64,000 bases of DNA from Apium graveolens (Eukaryota > Streptophyta > Magnoliopsida > Apiales > Apiaceae). Positions 32,198 through 43,433 of the stretch are shown here, piece after piece; within the stretch, counting starts at the first letter, position 1, and every line of letters starts with the position of its first letter. The notes beneath the pieces were generated by a model. The model was not told the origin of the DNA and made no database searches. It saw only the letters and a list, made by a program, of their open reading frames with translations. The DNA lies in NCBI RefSeq assembly GCF_009905375.1, contig NC_133649.1, positions 239,986,198 to 240,050,197 on the forward strand, in the 5' to 3' direction. Made by a program: the position numbers and the translations under genes.

Positions 32198-35088
32198 GAT
32201 GTTCCAGTAGTCAACGAATTTGAAGATGTATTCCCACAAGACCTTCCGGGACTACCACCCGATAGAGTGATTGAATTTGCTATTGAGTTGGCCCCAGGGA
32301 CGGCGCCAGTTTCAAAAGCACCTTACCGGTTAGCCCCGTTAGAAATGAAGGAATTAGCTATCCAATTGCAGGAACTCTTGGATAAGGGTATGATAAGACC
32401 CAGTGTGTCTCCGTGGGGAGCACCAGTTTTATTTGTTAAGAAGAAAGATGGGAGCATGAGGCTGTGCATCGACTATCGAGAGTTGAACAAGCTAACCATA
32501 AAGAACAGGTACCCATTACCTAGAATAGACGATCTGTTCGACCAGCTAAAGGATGCTGTTTATTTTTCCAAGATTGACCTGAGAACTGGATATCACCAAC
32601 TAAAGATTAAACCCGAAGATATTTCCAAGACAGCGTTCCGTACCAGGTATGGGCATTATGAGTTCTTGGTAATGTCCTTTGGATTAACCAACGCCCCAGC
32701 GGCTTTCATGGATTTAATGAATAGAGTATTTAAGAAGTACTTGGACAAGTGTGTGATAGTTTTTATCGATGATATTTTGATCTACTCAAGGACTGAGGCA
32801 GAACATGCAGAGCATTTGAGGATAGCTCTAGGAATACTCAGAGAGGAGCAGTTGTATGCCAAATTCTCGAAGTGTGAATTCTGGCGGAATGAAGTACAGT
32901 TTTTAGGACATGTGATCAATAAAGAAGGAGTATTGGTCGAACCCCTCCAAGATAGAGGCGGTCTCAAATTGGGAAAGGCCAACCACACCCACAGAGGTAA
33001 GGAGTTTCATAGGATTGGCCGGCTACTATCGTAGATTTGTACAGGACTTTGTGAAGATCGCAGCCCCTTTGACACGACTTACTCGTAAGACAGAGAAGTT
33101 TGAATGGACGGAGAAATGCGAGAACAGTTTTCAGGAATTAAAGAAAAGGTTGATAACGGCTCCGGTGTTGGCATTGCCGGACGGAAAAAGGAGATTTTGT
33201 GATATATAGTGACGCGTCGCACAAAGGACTAGGGTGTGTGCTTATGCAGCACGGTAAAGTGATTGCGTATGCGTCGAGACAACTGAAGGAATACGAGGTT
33301 AGATATCCTACTCATGACCTTGAGCTCGCGGCAATAGTATTTGCCTTAAAAATTTGGAGGCACTACTTGTATGGAGAGAAGTGCGAGATTTTCACAGACC
33401 ATAAAAGCCTCAAGTACATATTTACGCAGAAAGAGCTCAACATGCGCCAGAGGAGATGGTTAGAACTAATCAAGGACTATGATTGTGAGATTCTCTATCA
33501 TCCAGGAAAAGCCAATGTGGTGGCTGATGCTCTTAGTAGAAAGGAAAGATTCAAAATGATAACGACTTCGGAAGAATTGATAAGGGATTTTGAGAGAATG
33601 GAAATAGAAGTAAAGGTAACCGGAACCGGAACTGAAAAGCTTTTTGAGATCTCAATGCAGCCAGAGTTATTGGAAAAGATCAGATTGTGCCAAGAGAAAA
33701 TAATGAATGAAGGCAGAGAGTCAATGACTGGAGAGGAGATCCATACCGAGAAAGATGATAAAGGGATAATGAGGTACTCCTACCGGATTTGGGTTCCAAA
33801 TGTCCAAGAACTTAAAGATGAGATTTTGGATGAAAGCCATAGTTCAAGGTATTCCATTCACCCGGGAAGTACCAAGATGTATAGGGATTTGAAGGAATAT
33901 TACTGGTGGCCCAACATGAAGAGGGACGTAGCAGAATGGATAAACAAATGTTTGAATTGTAAAAGGGTAAAGGCAGAGCACCAGAGACCCAGTGGACTCT
34001 TACGACCCCTGGAGATTCCCGAATGGAAATGGGAACAGATAGCGATGGATTTTGTTGTAGGCTTGCCAAGGACGAAAGCCAATCACGACGCCATTTGGGT
34101 AATTATAGACCGACTGACAAAGTCAGCTTATTTCATTCCTATCAATGAGAGATACACAGTCGATAAACTGGTGGACATTTACCTTAAGGAAATAGTGACG
34201 CGACATGGAGTCCCAGCATCCATTGTCTCAGACCGAGACCCCAGGTTCAACTCCAGATTTTGGAGGAGCTTTCAGGAATGTGCGGGGACCAAGTTAAATA
34301 TGAGTACCGCGTACCATCCCCAGACGGATGGGCAAAGTGAAAGGACCATCCAGACACTAGAGGATATGTTGAGAGTCTGTGCAATAGACTTTAAAGGGAG
34401 TTGGGATGATCACTTGCCGTTGATCGAGTTTTCTTATAACAATAGCTTTCATGCTAGCATTGGAATGCCGCCTTATGAGGCCCTGTACGGAAGAAGGTGT
34501 CGATCTCCCTTATACTGGGATGAAGTAGGAGAGCGGAAGATGCTCGGACCCGAAGTGGTCCAAAGGACCAAAGACATAGTGGATCTTATCAGAGGACGGC
34601 TGGTAGCAGCCCAAGACAGACAGAAGAAATATGCAGACCTAGCCCGAAAGGACAAGGAATATGAAGTCGAGGACTTAGTACTGCTAAAGGTATCCCCTTG
34701 GAAGGGATTAATGAGGTTCGGAAGGAAAGGAAAACTAAGCCCAAGATACATTGTACCTTTTGAGATATTAAGACGGATTGGAAAGTTAGCTTACGAGCTA
34801 GCCTTACCCCCTAACTTGCAACAAGTTCATAATGTGTTCCATGTGTCAATGCTAAGGAAGTATCATCGGGATGCCAGACACATAGTGGAGTACGAGCAGG
34901 TGGATATGCAGCCAGATCTAACTTACGTGGAGAAGCCAGTAAGGATTATAGATAAGAAGGAGCAGGTGCTTCGGAACAAAGTGATCAAGCTAGTCAGAGT
35001 ACTATGGCAGAATCATAATGTGGAAGAATCAACTTGGGAACTAGAGAGCACAATGCTAGAAAAGTACCCCCATTTATTTTCTGTTTGA
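32198..35088 (+). pseudogene. Gypsy-B pol: reverse transcriptase, RNase H, integrase, chromodomain (two frameshifts)
   Basis: The frame continues from gag with TAA at 32195-32197 and runs through the reverse transcriptase ([16 protein letters not shown] near 32439, catalytic FIDD near 32764). A frameshift follows near 32943 (C-terminal RT, 33015-33209), and a second at an A run near 33184-33189. From 33199 to TGA at 35086-35088 it is intact for about 629 residues. That part holds RNase H ([14 protein letters not shown]), the integrase zinc region (HPGSTKMY ... CLNCKR) and the core ([21 protein letters not shown]). It ends in a chromodomain-like region near the C-terminus ([14 protein letters not shown] ... 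EESTWELE). Chromodomains steer chromovirus integration toward particular chromatin. Confidence 0.94.
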
Positions 35089-35121
35089 TTCCGGGGCGGA
35101 ATCCTTTTAAGGAGGGGAGAC
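35089..35121 (+). other. Gypsy-B polypurine tract
   Basis: TAAGGAGGGGAGAC (about 35108-35121) directly precedes the 3' LTR. Confidence 0.88.
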
Positions 35122-38100
35122 TGTAATAACTCCCAAAATTTTCAACTTTTTTTGTAACCCTTGTGAATAGTGTTTTTGCTGAATGAGAAAACTTTTCATG
35201 CCACACTATGTAGGGGTTCTATTATGGATATTCTGAGATTTTATTAGTACTCTATATGATATATGAGTGTATGTAAAGATCGTCAGAATCCAATTCCGAA
35301 CACTTTGGTTTTTCCCGGAAATACACTAGATACGGAGAGAATTGAGTATAAGGTAACAGGATAAAAAGGATTTAAATTAAAGGATTATGATAGAGGATCA
35401 TAAAAAGGAATATAATGTATTGAGAAAGGTTAAGGGAACCTAAGTAATAAGATCCCGGGTATGATCCTTCAAACGATAAACGAAAACGAAAGTTAAGCGA
35501 ACCGTATAACAGATCAGCGGTCATTAGGCAAACAATTAGGAAGTTAATCAAAGGGATTAGAGAGGATGATGTCACCCAACCAATGAGAAGAGGACAAGGA
35601 GGGAAAGATGACATCACAACATGACATAGGCATGACATGGGAAGGAAGGAGATGTGGTGGATTTTTAACCACACAAAATCAAGGTTAAATTGGTAATTAA
35701 CCAAAAACAAAACAAAACCAAATCAACCAAGCCAAATAATTCATTCTTCATCAAAATCAAAAAGAAACCAAGGCATTATTCTTCATTTGCTCTCGGCTTT
35801 TTGACATTTTAAAGGCAAGAAATTTCAAAAATTCAAGATCCAAGCTTCTTAAATTGGTGAGTTAATTCCCTAATCATCCTTATGCATAGTTATGGCTATA
35901 TCATGAGTTTAAGCCATCAATTCTTTCTCAATTTTCTTAAATAAATCAATGAAGAAGACAATGAATAGTGTTTTCAAGTTTTTAACTTGAAATTTTTCTT
36001 GTTTTCCTTTAAGATCCAAGCATTCCTAAGACTTCTCAAAGCTTCTTAAGGCTTCCTAGCTACTCCCACCACTTCAAGGAAGGTATATCATCTCCAAACC
36101 CTAGATTCCTATGTATTATAAGATGATGTTGATTATTATGGTGATATTGTAGCTTAATGCTTGTGGTTTAGAGTTTGGGTTGAAGTGGTATTGAAATGGA
36201 ATGGTAAATCTTGTTGTTTTGGTTAAAAGAACTTAAGTATAGTTAAAGTCAAGCTTAGGCATAAGTATAAATGTTAAAATTGAATCGATTGGGGCTGTTA
36301 TGATGTGATAAGGATGGATGTTGGTTGTATGATTGATTTGAGGTTAAATTGTGATGGTTTTTGAATGATTTAAAATTGGGAAATCGCGTAAACATAGCCG
36401 TCGTAACGTCCGATTTTCTTTAGACTGTTTTTGTGCATAACAATAGGACCCGATAAACCCCTCCTAGATTTTGACCATTGCCATGGTTAGATAGTTCGTG
36501 TTACGAGCTTCGTTTTGATATGCAGTTCGTTCGATTCCGATGCACGGTTTAGGAGAAACGACCGTTTCAAGTAACGGCGTTTCGCGAATGAAACTTTTCC
36601 CCTCGCCTTACTTTGAAACATAGGTTAAAGACCAAAAAGGGTTAATTAATGTATGAAAAAATTATGGTAAGAGTGTTAGGCAGTTGGTAAGACACTCGCG
36701 AAGGAATCTCCTTAAAACTCGTAAAGGTTAAATTATTAAAAATGGTGGAGCCGAGGGTACTCGAGTGACTTAAGAGAATCAATAAGCGCAAAACAAGCGT
36801 TAGAGTCTAAGTTAGTTAAAGTATAGATTTAGAAGTGACTTTGGTTTAATTCCAACTTACTTGTTGTTTATAGGTTACCAAACTCGTCCCGAGCCTTTTA
36901 TCACCCCAAGTCGCTCAGGCAAGTTTTCTACCCGTTATAACTGTTGTTGTGATGTATATGTGTATATGCATGATCTTGCGTTAAATGCATATTTGTTATA
37001 GCAAACTCTTGCGATATATTGTAGCATGTTATATGGTACATATGCATGCCTGTTTCATATTCTTTCCATATATATCTGTTGGTTCAGTTGATAATACCTA
37101 TGCTAGAGGATACCGGTAATTTGCATATACCCTTAGTATAGGGACCCAAAAGGTGAAAATATTTTCTAAAACCGGGAGTCGAGGATCCCGAGTAGATTTT
37201 GTATATATGTATATATATATATATATTTATATATATATGGTTATAGTTTTCAAAACTATTAATCGAATAAGGGTTATTAGATAACTTTATATTATTTATT
37301 GAATATTATTTCGAATATTATTCGAGGGCTTATGCCTCCTTTATATTATTATTGAATATTGCTTGGATATTCATTTGAGGATGTATGACTCCTTTATTTT
37401 ATGAATATTATTTATAGTATTCATTCGAGGTATTATGACTCCGCTTATTACTTAATAATATTCTTTATTGTATTAAAGAATAAGGTGTCGATAATCAAAC
37501 TTATTTTTGATTATTCAAATAAATATATTACTTTCGTATAAGTATATCTTTGATTATTTACTATTCATTTCAAGTATAAGTTTTCCAACTTCTACCTCAA
37601 TTATTCTTATAGGAATATTATTTAAATAATAATATTCAGATATTTCTTTCATATCGGGACTGATTTATTTTAATAAATCAGTATTACTCCAAACATTCTT
37701 AAAAATGTTTTCGAGTCTTCAAAATGATTTTTAAAAGTTAGAGCGGATCCCAAAACTCATTTTTATATTCAAGATCTTCCATTTTAAGGGGACTTGAACA
37801 CTCGCTCAAAAATCTAAGGGATCCGGCTCTGTGGTGTATTTTATATTCGCAACAAGGTTGCAGTTTTGGTAAATGAATTGATTACTTACCCAACGTTCGG
37901 GAAGTAAGTCCATCTCTTGAGTCGGCATAAGCAACATGGGCTCAGTGGGCGTCCATGATAGTGTAAGTGGCTCAGTGGGAGTCCATCAAATGCATAAGTG
38001 GCTGAGTGGCAGTCCAGCATAAGGTCCTATTGCGACCAGGGTGATGACCAGTGGGGAATTCGTCCATCTACTAGTAGAAAAGGTTACTTATTGGTATCTT

Positions 38101-38994
38101 TGCCTGATCAGCGAGATATCTGGTTTATGCCAAAATTCTTTTCCTTTCCAAAATTCATTGGATGTTGCAAACTCTGTCCATACATTTCATGACAGAGGTT
38201 TTCAGGAAATTGTCTAAAGAAAAATGTATATGTGGAGATATATATCGGAACTTAATGAAGTATATCATAACTTCATTTCCTTTAATAATATTTCAAAGAT
38301 TTAATCTATTCAAATCTTGTCTTGTAGTCTCATCTATGTGATGAACTGTTGAAAGCTCATTATACTTTGAACAGTGGTAGTTCAAGTAGCTTTATAAATG
38401 ATATAAGTGTAGTGAAGTATTTGGTAACTTCATCCTTTGTTTTTACTTATATCTAGTAAGTAATTATCTTACACATGATAAAAGATTCTAGTAAGTATCC
38501 ATTTAGATACTTATATTATTGTTATCACTATATATTATCTTGCGAGCTGTAAGGCTCACTCTTGCTTTATTTCTTCATCACACAACAACAGTTAGGAAAG
38601 ATGGCCAGACTCCAGCAGACCCAGCGCAAGCGCGTGGGAAGCGTCCCGCGTCTTCCCGATGATGTTGTAGCTGCTATAGCTGCAGAGGTAGATCTATTGG
38701 TAGATCAGGCATTCTACTTTTGAGAATCAAATTATGTATAATTATAACTTGTGGCAGATAATGGCAATTAACTGTAAATTTATCAAGTAATCATTTTGGG
38801 TTGTAATAACTTTTCATTGTGGATTTAAGGACTTGTACTTATTTCAATTTCATCTCTGAGACTATAACGGGTTGTGGTGTGTGTTAGTGTGGGGTCACAG
38901 CATAGGGTTATTTTTATTAATTAAGTGAAGTGGTATTGTGGAAAGAAAGACCGTGACGACCCGGATCCCCGACCCCGGATCTGGGGGTGTTACA
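35122..38994 (+). repeat. Gypsy-B 3' LTR (3,873 bp)
   Basis: It begins TGTAATAACT and ends GTTACA. It is nearly identical to 25167-29036, including both U3 repeats and the 40-codon ORF starting near 38600. Confidence 0.96.
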
Positions 38995-38999
38995 GCAGC
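38995..38999. repeat. Gypsy-B target-site duplication, right copy (GCAGC)
   Basis: It matches 25162-25166. Confidence 0.95.
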
Positions 39000-39343
39000 A
39001 GCTTACACATTAGGTTTTCATTTCTCTTGGAAAGAAAACCATCTGGCTATTTGCCAGATCTCATAGTCGTAGTAAGCAGCAATCGCAAGCAAAATTCGAA
39101 CTGATTTTAACAGGTCTACAGGTAAAAGGTTTCATCAAAGTCAATCCATTGCCTTTGTTTGAATCCTTTTCCCAAAAGCCTGGCCTTAAAGGTCTCCACC
39201 TGGTCATCTGCTCTAATCATTCTTTTGTATCCCGTATACATAGATTTCATTCCGGATTTCATGGCACTATGCCATTTCTCTGAGTCAACACTACTCATAG
39301 CCTCATTATAGGTCACAGGGTCGTCATCATCAATGATCGACAA
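39000..39343 (-). pseudogene. Copia-D reverse transcriptase, N-terminal part with internal deletion
   Basis: On the minus strand the start of copia reverse transcriptase is readable (DDPVTYNEAMSS, KARLLGKGFKQ, then DETFYL). It continues with LLKSVRILLAIAAYYDYEIWQ read through a frameshift. The segment that should hold the first catalytic aspartate is gone; the sequence jumps to a region near SFQEK. D' has the same jump. Gypsy-B cuts the gene at 39000. Confidence 0.82.
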
Positions 39344-39373
39344 CTTATTGTCATTCTCAATGACAAGGCCATA

Positions 39374-40256
39374 TTACCTCTCAGGTTGGCGAGACACTCT
39401 CCCTGACCTACGAATGGGCTGTTCCACAGAAGGTTGTTCAGTCAGAACAGGTGTTTCCACTTGATCCGTAGTAGTTTGTGCTTCTTGAACTTCATCAAGT
39501 TCAATTTTACTCCCACTGTTTCCTTCCAGGATAAACTCCTTTTCCAAGAAGGTAGCATGTCTGGAGACAAACACCCGATGATCGGTGTAAAAGTAATACC
39601 CTAAAGTCTCTTTAGGATATCCCACAAAACTACATTTTACGGATCGATATTCCAGCTTATCTGGGTCAACTTTCTTGACATAAGCTGGACATCCCCAAAT
39701 CTTAACGTGTTTAAGACTCGGTTTCCTTTCTTTCCATATCTCATACGGAGTTTGAGGAACAGATTTGGAAGACACCTTATTCAGTAAATATGCTGAGGTT
39801 TCCAATGCGTAACCCCATAGGAATACTGGAAGATTTGCATAGCTCATCATGGACCGAACTATGTCTAACAAAGTTCGATTTCTCCTTTCAGATACCAATC
39901 TGGAGGCGTCCACTGGGAGACTATACCATTTACTTTGAGATAATCCAGAAACTCTCCATTCAAGTATTCACCACCTCGATCTAATCGAAGAATTATAATA
40001 CTATGTTTGGTTTGTTTCTCCACTTCATACTTATACTCTTTTAACTTTTCAAAGGCTTCAGACTTGTGTTTCATCAAACACATATCCGAATCTAGATCTA
40101 TCATCATTGAAAGTAATGAAGTACGAAAAATCCACCAATGGCTTGCGTAGACATTGGTCCACATACATCTGTGTGTACCATTCCTAGCAAATTTGCAGCC
40201 CTCTCTCCAAGTCTACTAGATGGAGACTGCAGTGCCACAATGAAGTGAGATTTTCA
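39374..40256 (-). pseudogene. Copia-D integrase (frameshifted)
   Basis: The minus-strand frame 40164-39865 contains part of the core, with [11 protein letters not shown]. After a frameshift, 39913-39374 continues with [33 protein letters not shown] and [10 protein letters not shown], typical of copia integrases. A linker ending [12 protein letters not shown] before the reverse transcriptase follows. The part between 40165 and 40256 is too decayed to read cleanly. D' has the same gene in a similar state. Confidence 0.85.
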
Positions 40257-41525
40257 TCATCCCTTTTCTTTTATTAGTTTGTTCAATCTGAAGTAAATTA
40301 TGTCACATTTATACAGACCATTATTTAAAGTACCACGTCCATAAAGAATATTATCTCTAAGAATAGAACATTCATTATTCTCAATAATAAATGAAAATCC
40401 AGCCAAGTCTAACATGGGAATAGAAATAATATTCCTCACAATCGAGGGAACAAAATATAAATTATTTAAAACAATAGTCTTGCCCGTAGGCATATGTAAA
40501 TAAAATGATTCTACATCTTCAGCAGCAACTCTTGCTCCATTTCCCATTAGTAGAATCACCTCCTCTTCCTCAAGAGTCCTACTTCTCCTTAGTCCCTGCA
40601 ACAAATTGCAGATATGAGAACCACAGGCGGTATCTAATACCCAAGTAGAAATTTGATTTAATGACATATTCACTTCTATCATGAACATACCTGAATCAGA
40701 AGCGGTAGTCTCACTACCTTTCTTCTTCTTCAATTCTGCAAGGTAAACCTTGCAGTTACTCTTCCAGTGCCCCACCTTGTTATAGTGAAAGCAAACAACT
40801 TTGCTCTTGGGGTCTTCAGCTTTTGGTGGAACCGGCGTTTTCTCACCTACTTTCTTCTTCTTGGAAGGGTTCCTCTTCCTTTTCTTAGGATTGGAACCTT
40901 CACCAATTAGAAGAACAGAACTCTTCTTAGGGGGTAAATTTGATTCCGCAGTCTTCAACATGTTGTGGAGTTCAGGCAGGCTGACATCCAACTTATTCAT
41001 GTGAAAGTTCACAACAAACTGCGAGAACGAACTCGGAAGCGATTGCAAGACCAAGTCTTGACTCAGCTCCCCATCCATGGCAAAACCAAGTTGTCCAAGA
41101 CGTTCAATCAAATTGATCATCTTAAGTACATGGTCATTCACAGATGATCCCTCAGACATCCTACAACCGAACAACTCCTTCGATATCTCATATCGAGTTG
41201 TCCTCCCTGCCACATCATACAACTCTTGTAGATGCATGAGGATAGTGTGAGCATCCATATGCTCATGTTGCTTATGTAGTTCAATGTTCATGGAAGCTAG
41301 CGTGATGCATTGAGCAATATTTGCATCATCTACCCACTAACGATACACAACATGTTCATCATTATGTGCATCACTAGCAGGTTCAGTAGGCTTAGGTGAG
41401 TCAATCACGTATTCCAGCTTCTCAATCCTGAGAACAATTCTCAAGTTTCAAAGCCAGTCAGCATAATTAGGACCAGTCAATTTGTGAGCATCCAGTATGC
41501 TCCTGAGTGATAGTGCAGAAGACAT
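40257..41525 (-). pseudogene. Copia-D gag, protease and GAG-pre-integrase (two nonsense codons)
   Basis: The start is the ATG at 41525-41523 (MSSALSLRSILDAHKL). In-frame stops lie at 41450-41448 (TGA) and 41339-41337 (TAG); from 41291 the frame is open to 40257. The copia Gag (UBN2-type) region spans to about residue 200. A zinc knuckle, CFHYNKVGHWKSNC, near 40765-40806 has Tyr for the second Cys, whereas D' keeps Cys. The protease motif WVLDTACGSHICN lies near 40600-40640. A pre-integrase segment ends the frame. It would provide particle protein and protease for the element. Confidence 0.88.
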
Positions 41526-41715
41526 AATGTATATTGTAAATCTGTAAATGATAAACACATAACAACACTTAGCAAATATTCGATTTCATTTTAAAACACT
41601 ATATGAATCGGGTCTTTATTCATAAGTGGCTCCCACTAGTTTATCTAATTTATTCAACCCCCTACATGAAAAATTAAGCATTCATAATGCTAGTGGGAAT
41701 AGGGATCCTACATTC

Positions 41716-41756
41716 CATTACACAACCCCGGCTGTAGCACGAACCGCCATGTAATG
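41716..41756 (-). other. Leader hairpin 1 (shared loop motif)
   Basis: CATTACA (41716-41722) pairs with TGTAATG (41750-41756). The 27-base loop contains CGGCTGTAGCACGAACCG (41729-41746, plus strand). Confidence 0.65.
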
Positions 41757-41820
41757 TTCAATAGGCAAACAACTCTTGTCAATTACATCTTATGTTATTC
41801 CCTAATCAAACTTTAGCCTC

Positions 41821-41867
41821 TTGAATACTTGAGTCACGGATGTGACACGTAAAACTCAATATTCTAA
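41821..41867 (-). other. Leader hairpin 2 (diverged loop motif)
   Basis: The arm at 41821-41834 pairs with 41854-41867: TTGAGT/ACTCAA and AATA/TATT are paired with one bulged base between. The loop contains CGGATGTGACACGTAAAA (41837-41854), a diverged version of the shared motif. Confidence 0.6.
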
Positions 41868-41889
41868 GTCAAGTCTAACCCAACATTCC

Positions 41890-41961
41890 GTACAATTGAA
41901 TCAGTCTCCAACGACCCACGGCTGTGGCACGTACCGACCTTTAGATTCTAATTCAATGTAC
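41890..41961 (-). other. Leader hairpin 3 (shared loop motif)
   Basis: GTACAATTGAAT (41890-41901) pairs with ATTCAATGTAC (41951-41961) with one bulged A. The loop contains CGGCTGTGGCACGTACCG (41919-41936). Confidence 0.68.
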
Positions 41962-41981
41962 ACATCTCTATGTAGTAGACA

Positions 41982-42054
41982 AGTATTTCTTATTTCGAAA
42001 TCAAAGCCCTCGGCTGTAGCACGACCCGACAATGATTCAAAAATAAGAACTACT
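41982..42054 (-). other. Leader hairpin 4 (22-base arms, shared loop motif)
   Basis: The 22-base arm 41982-42003 pairs with 42033-42054 at 18 of 22 positions. The 29-base loop contains CGGCTGTAGCACGACCCG (42011-42028). This is the longest of the four stems. Confidence 0.75.
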
Positions 42055-42750
42055 TTTCTATCATGTTGGAAGGCTATGACCGACACAAGCCCATTGTGTT
42101 ATTGGCCAATTACTACTTGATATTATTTAATTTTAGAGGGATTATATTACGTTACAATCATAATCATATTATAAAGAGATTCTTCCTTTTAAATTAAATA
42201 TTTCAAATCAATAATCAATAATCAGATGATTCCCAGATCGGGTGGAGCATTATCAAGAGGCGTCACTTAATAACCCTTTCTTACAGATAGAAATCTGTTG
42301 TTGACAGAATCATCCTTTCTCTCATATCGAAAATTCATATTCAATTACGTGTTTCATAAACACAAGAATCTCATGATTGTATTCATAATATTATTTTTAA
42401 GGTTATGAATTAATTTCACTATACTAGATTGTCTAACAAGCGCCTTATGTTCATTTAAGTTCACCTAAATCTATCATCGCATGATAAAATCAGCATATAT
42501 CACATGTATAAACATGAATAAACATCAAGGTAGGCATGTTACATTATCTAGCATATTGGTCTAAGCATTATACATCTCTATGTATCACATGAAGCATTTA
42601 AAAGAAATTAAAACAGTCAAACAAAGCTTTAAAACACTTTTGTTAGCTATAAATAGTTCGAAACAATTTCATAAAATATCATATAATATACCATTAGAAG
42701 CGTCTCGAAAAGACGAATACAACGGCACCAAAAACACCCAATTCTGAGCT

Positions 42751-43000
42751 GGCACGCGCCCTCACGCGCCGAAACAAGGTCCCCAACGCGCGGCCACGCG
42801 CACACGCACTGTCAGGCGCGTGTCAAAACACCGCCCACGCACGCCACGCGCCCCACGCGCTTCACGCGCCAATGACCCTACGCTGACGTCAGCATGACGT
42901 TATCTGATGACGTCAGCACGTTGACCAGCGCGTGTCTGCCACGCGCCACGCATGGTACACGGGCACGTGTACCCCACGCGCGCACGGCGGACGCGCGGTC
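42751..43000. promoter_or_regulatory. CGCG-rich cluster in the copia-D leader
   Basis: At least a dozen copies of ACGCGC or GCGCGT crowd into about 250 bases of otherwise AT-rich DNA. In plants, the CGCG box (VCGCGB) is bound by CAMTA calcium/calmodulin-responsive factors. CpG density alone could have another cause, so function is a guess. Confidence 0.5.
42884..42926. promoter_or_regulatory. Paired TGACGTCA sites plus TGACGT and a W-box
   Basis: TGACGTCA occurs at 42884-42891 (inside the 12-base palindrome GCTGACGTCAGC) and again at 42908-42915, with TGACGT at 42895-42900 between them. TTGACC follows at 42921. These are the binding words of TGA-type bZIP and WRKY factors, both linked to defence and stress in plants. 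Confidence 0.55.
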
Positions 43001-43412
43001 CTCCTTCCTGCGTCGACTGTTGTCGCCTGACAATTCTCGCACGGAATTCCGTGCGCCGTACCTGTTCTTTACTTTGCTTCTGTGCCAACAGCATCACATT
43101 CAACAGATGCAGATTACAGCAGATATATATATGTACTAACAATTTATATATATATATATATGATTATTTAATTATGAATTTAATTACAACAACTTCAAAA
43201 ATTCATAATAAAAAATCTATACATCATAAAATTATGAAAAAAATACCCAGACGATCTACAACACTTGTAGAACCCAGATCAACATTCAAAATTATTCTGA
43301 GAAACGATTTCTCATCAGTCATAATTAATCCATAATATAACTTGTAAAAATCATAATTAATTCATACAAGCACATAAAATTCTGAAATTTTTACCACAGA
43401 TCTATATGCATA

Positions 43413-43433
43413 CAACCTATGCTCTGATACCAA
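43413..43433 (-). other. Copia-D primer-binding site
   Basis: On the minus strand, TTGGTATCAGAGCATAGG follows the LTR directly. It matches the initiator methionine tRNA 3' end. Confidence 0.92.

Larger units (their letters stand above)
25167..38994 (+). mobile_element. Gypsy-B: Ty3/gypsy chromovirus with extra 5' gene (13.8 kb)
   Basis: Complete element with LTRs 25167-29036 and 35122-38994, a primer site, an additional ORF before gag, gag, pol ending in a chromodomain-like region, and a polypurine tract. TSD GCAGC is perfect and the LTRs are almost identical, so this is the youngest insertion of the nest. The gag-pol has two nonsense codons and two frameshifts. It most resembles the Tekay/Del group of chromoviruses. 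Confidence 0.95.
41526..43412 (-). other. Copia-D long 5' leader between primer site and gag
   Basis: These 1.9 kb hold no credible ORF. In element sense it starts with a (TA)n stretch (about 43143-43162). Next come a very GC-rich part with many CGCG words (42751-43000) and two TGACGTCA sites. AT-rich sequence then leads to four hairpins with a shared loop (41716-42054), about 190 bases before the gag ATG. Confidence 0.8.

Noticed and set aside
41716..42054. CRISPR array (spaced repeats of one motif)
   Set aside because: The DNA is plant retrotransposon leader. The repeat is short and diverged, the spacing is irregular, and the spacers are the arms of hairpins.
43143..43162. Functional (TA)n element in the copia-D leader
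   Set aside because: It is an ordinary microsatellite. A similar TA run occurs in gypsy-B near 27241-27282.
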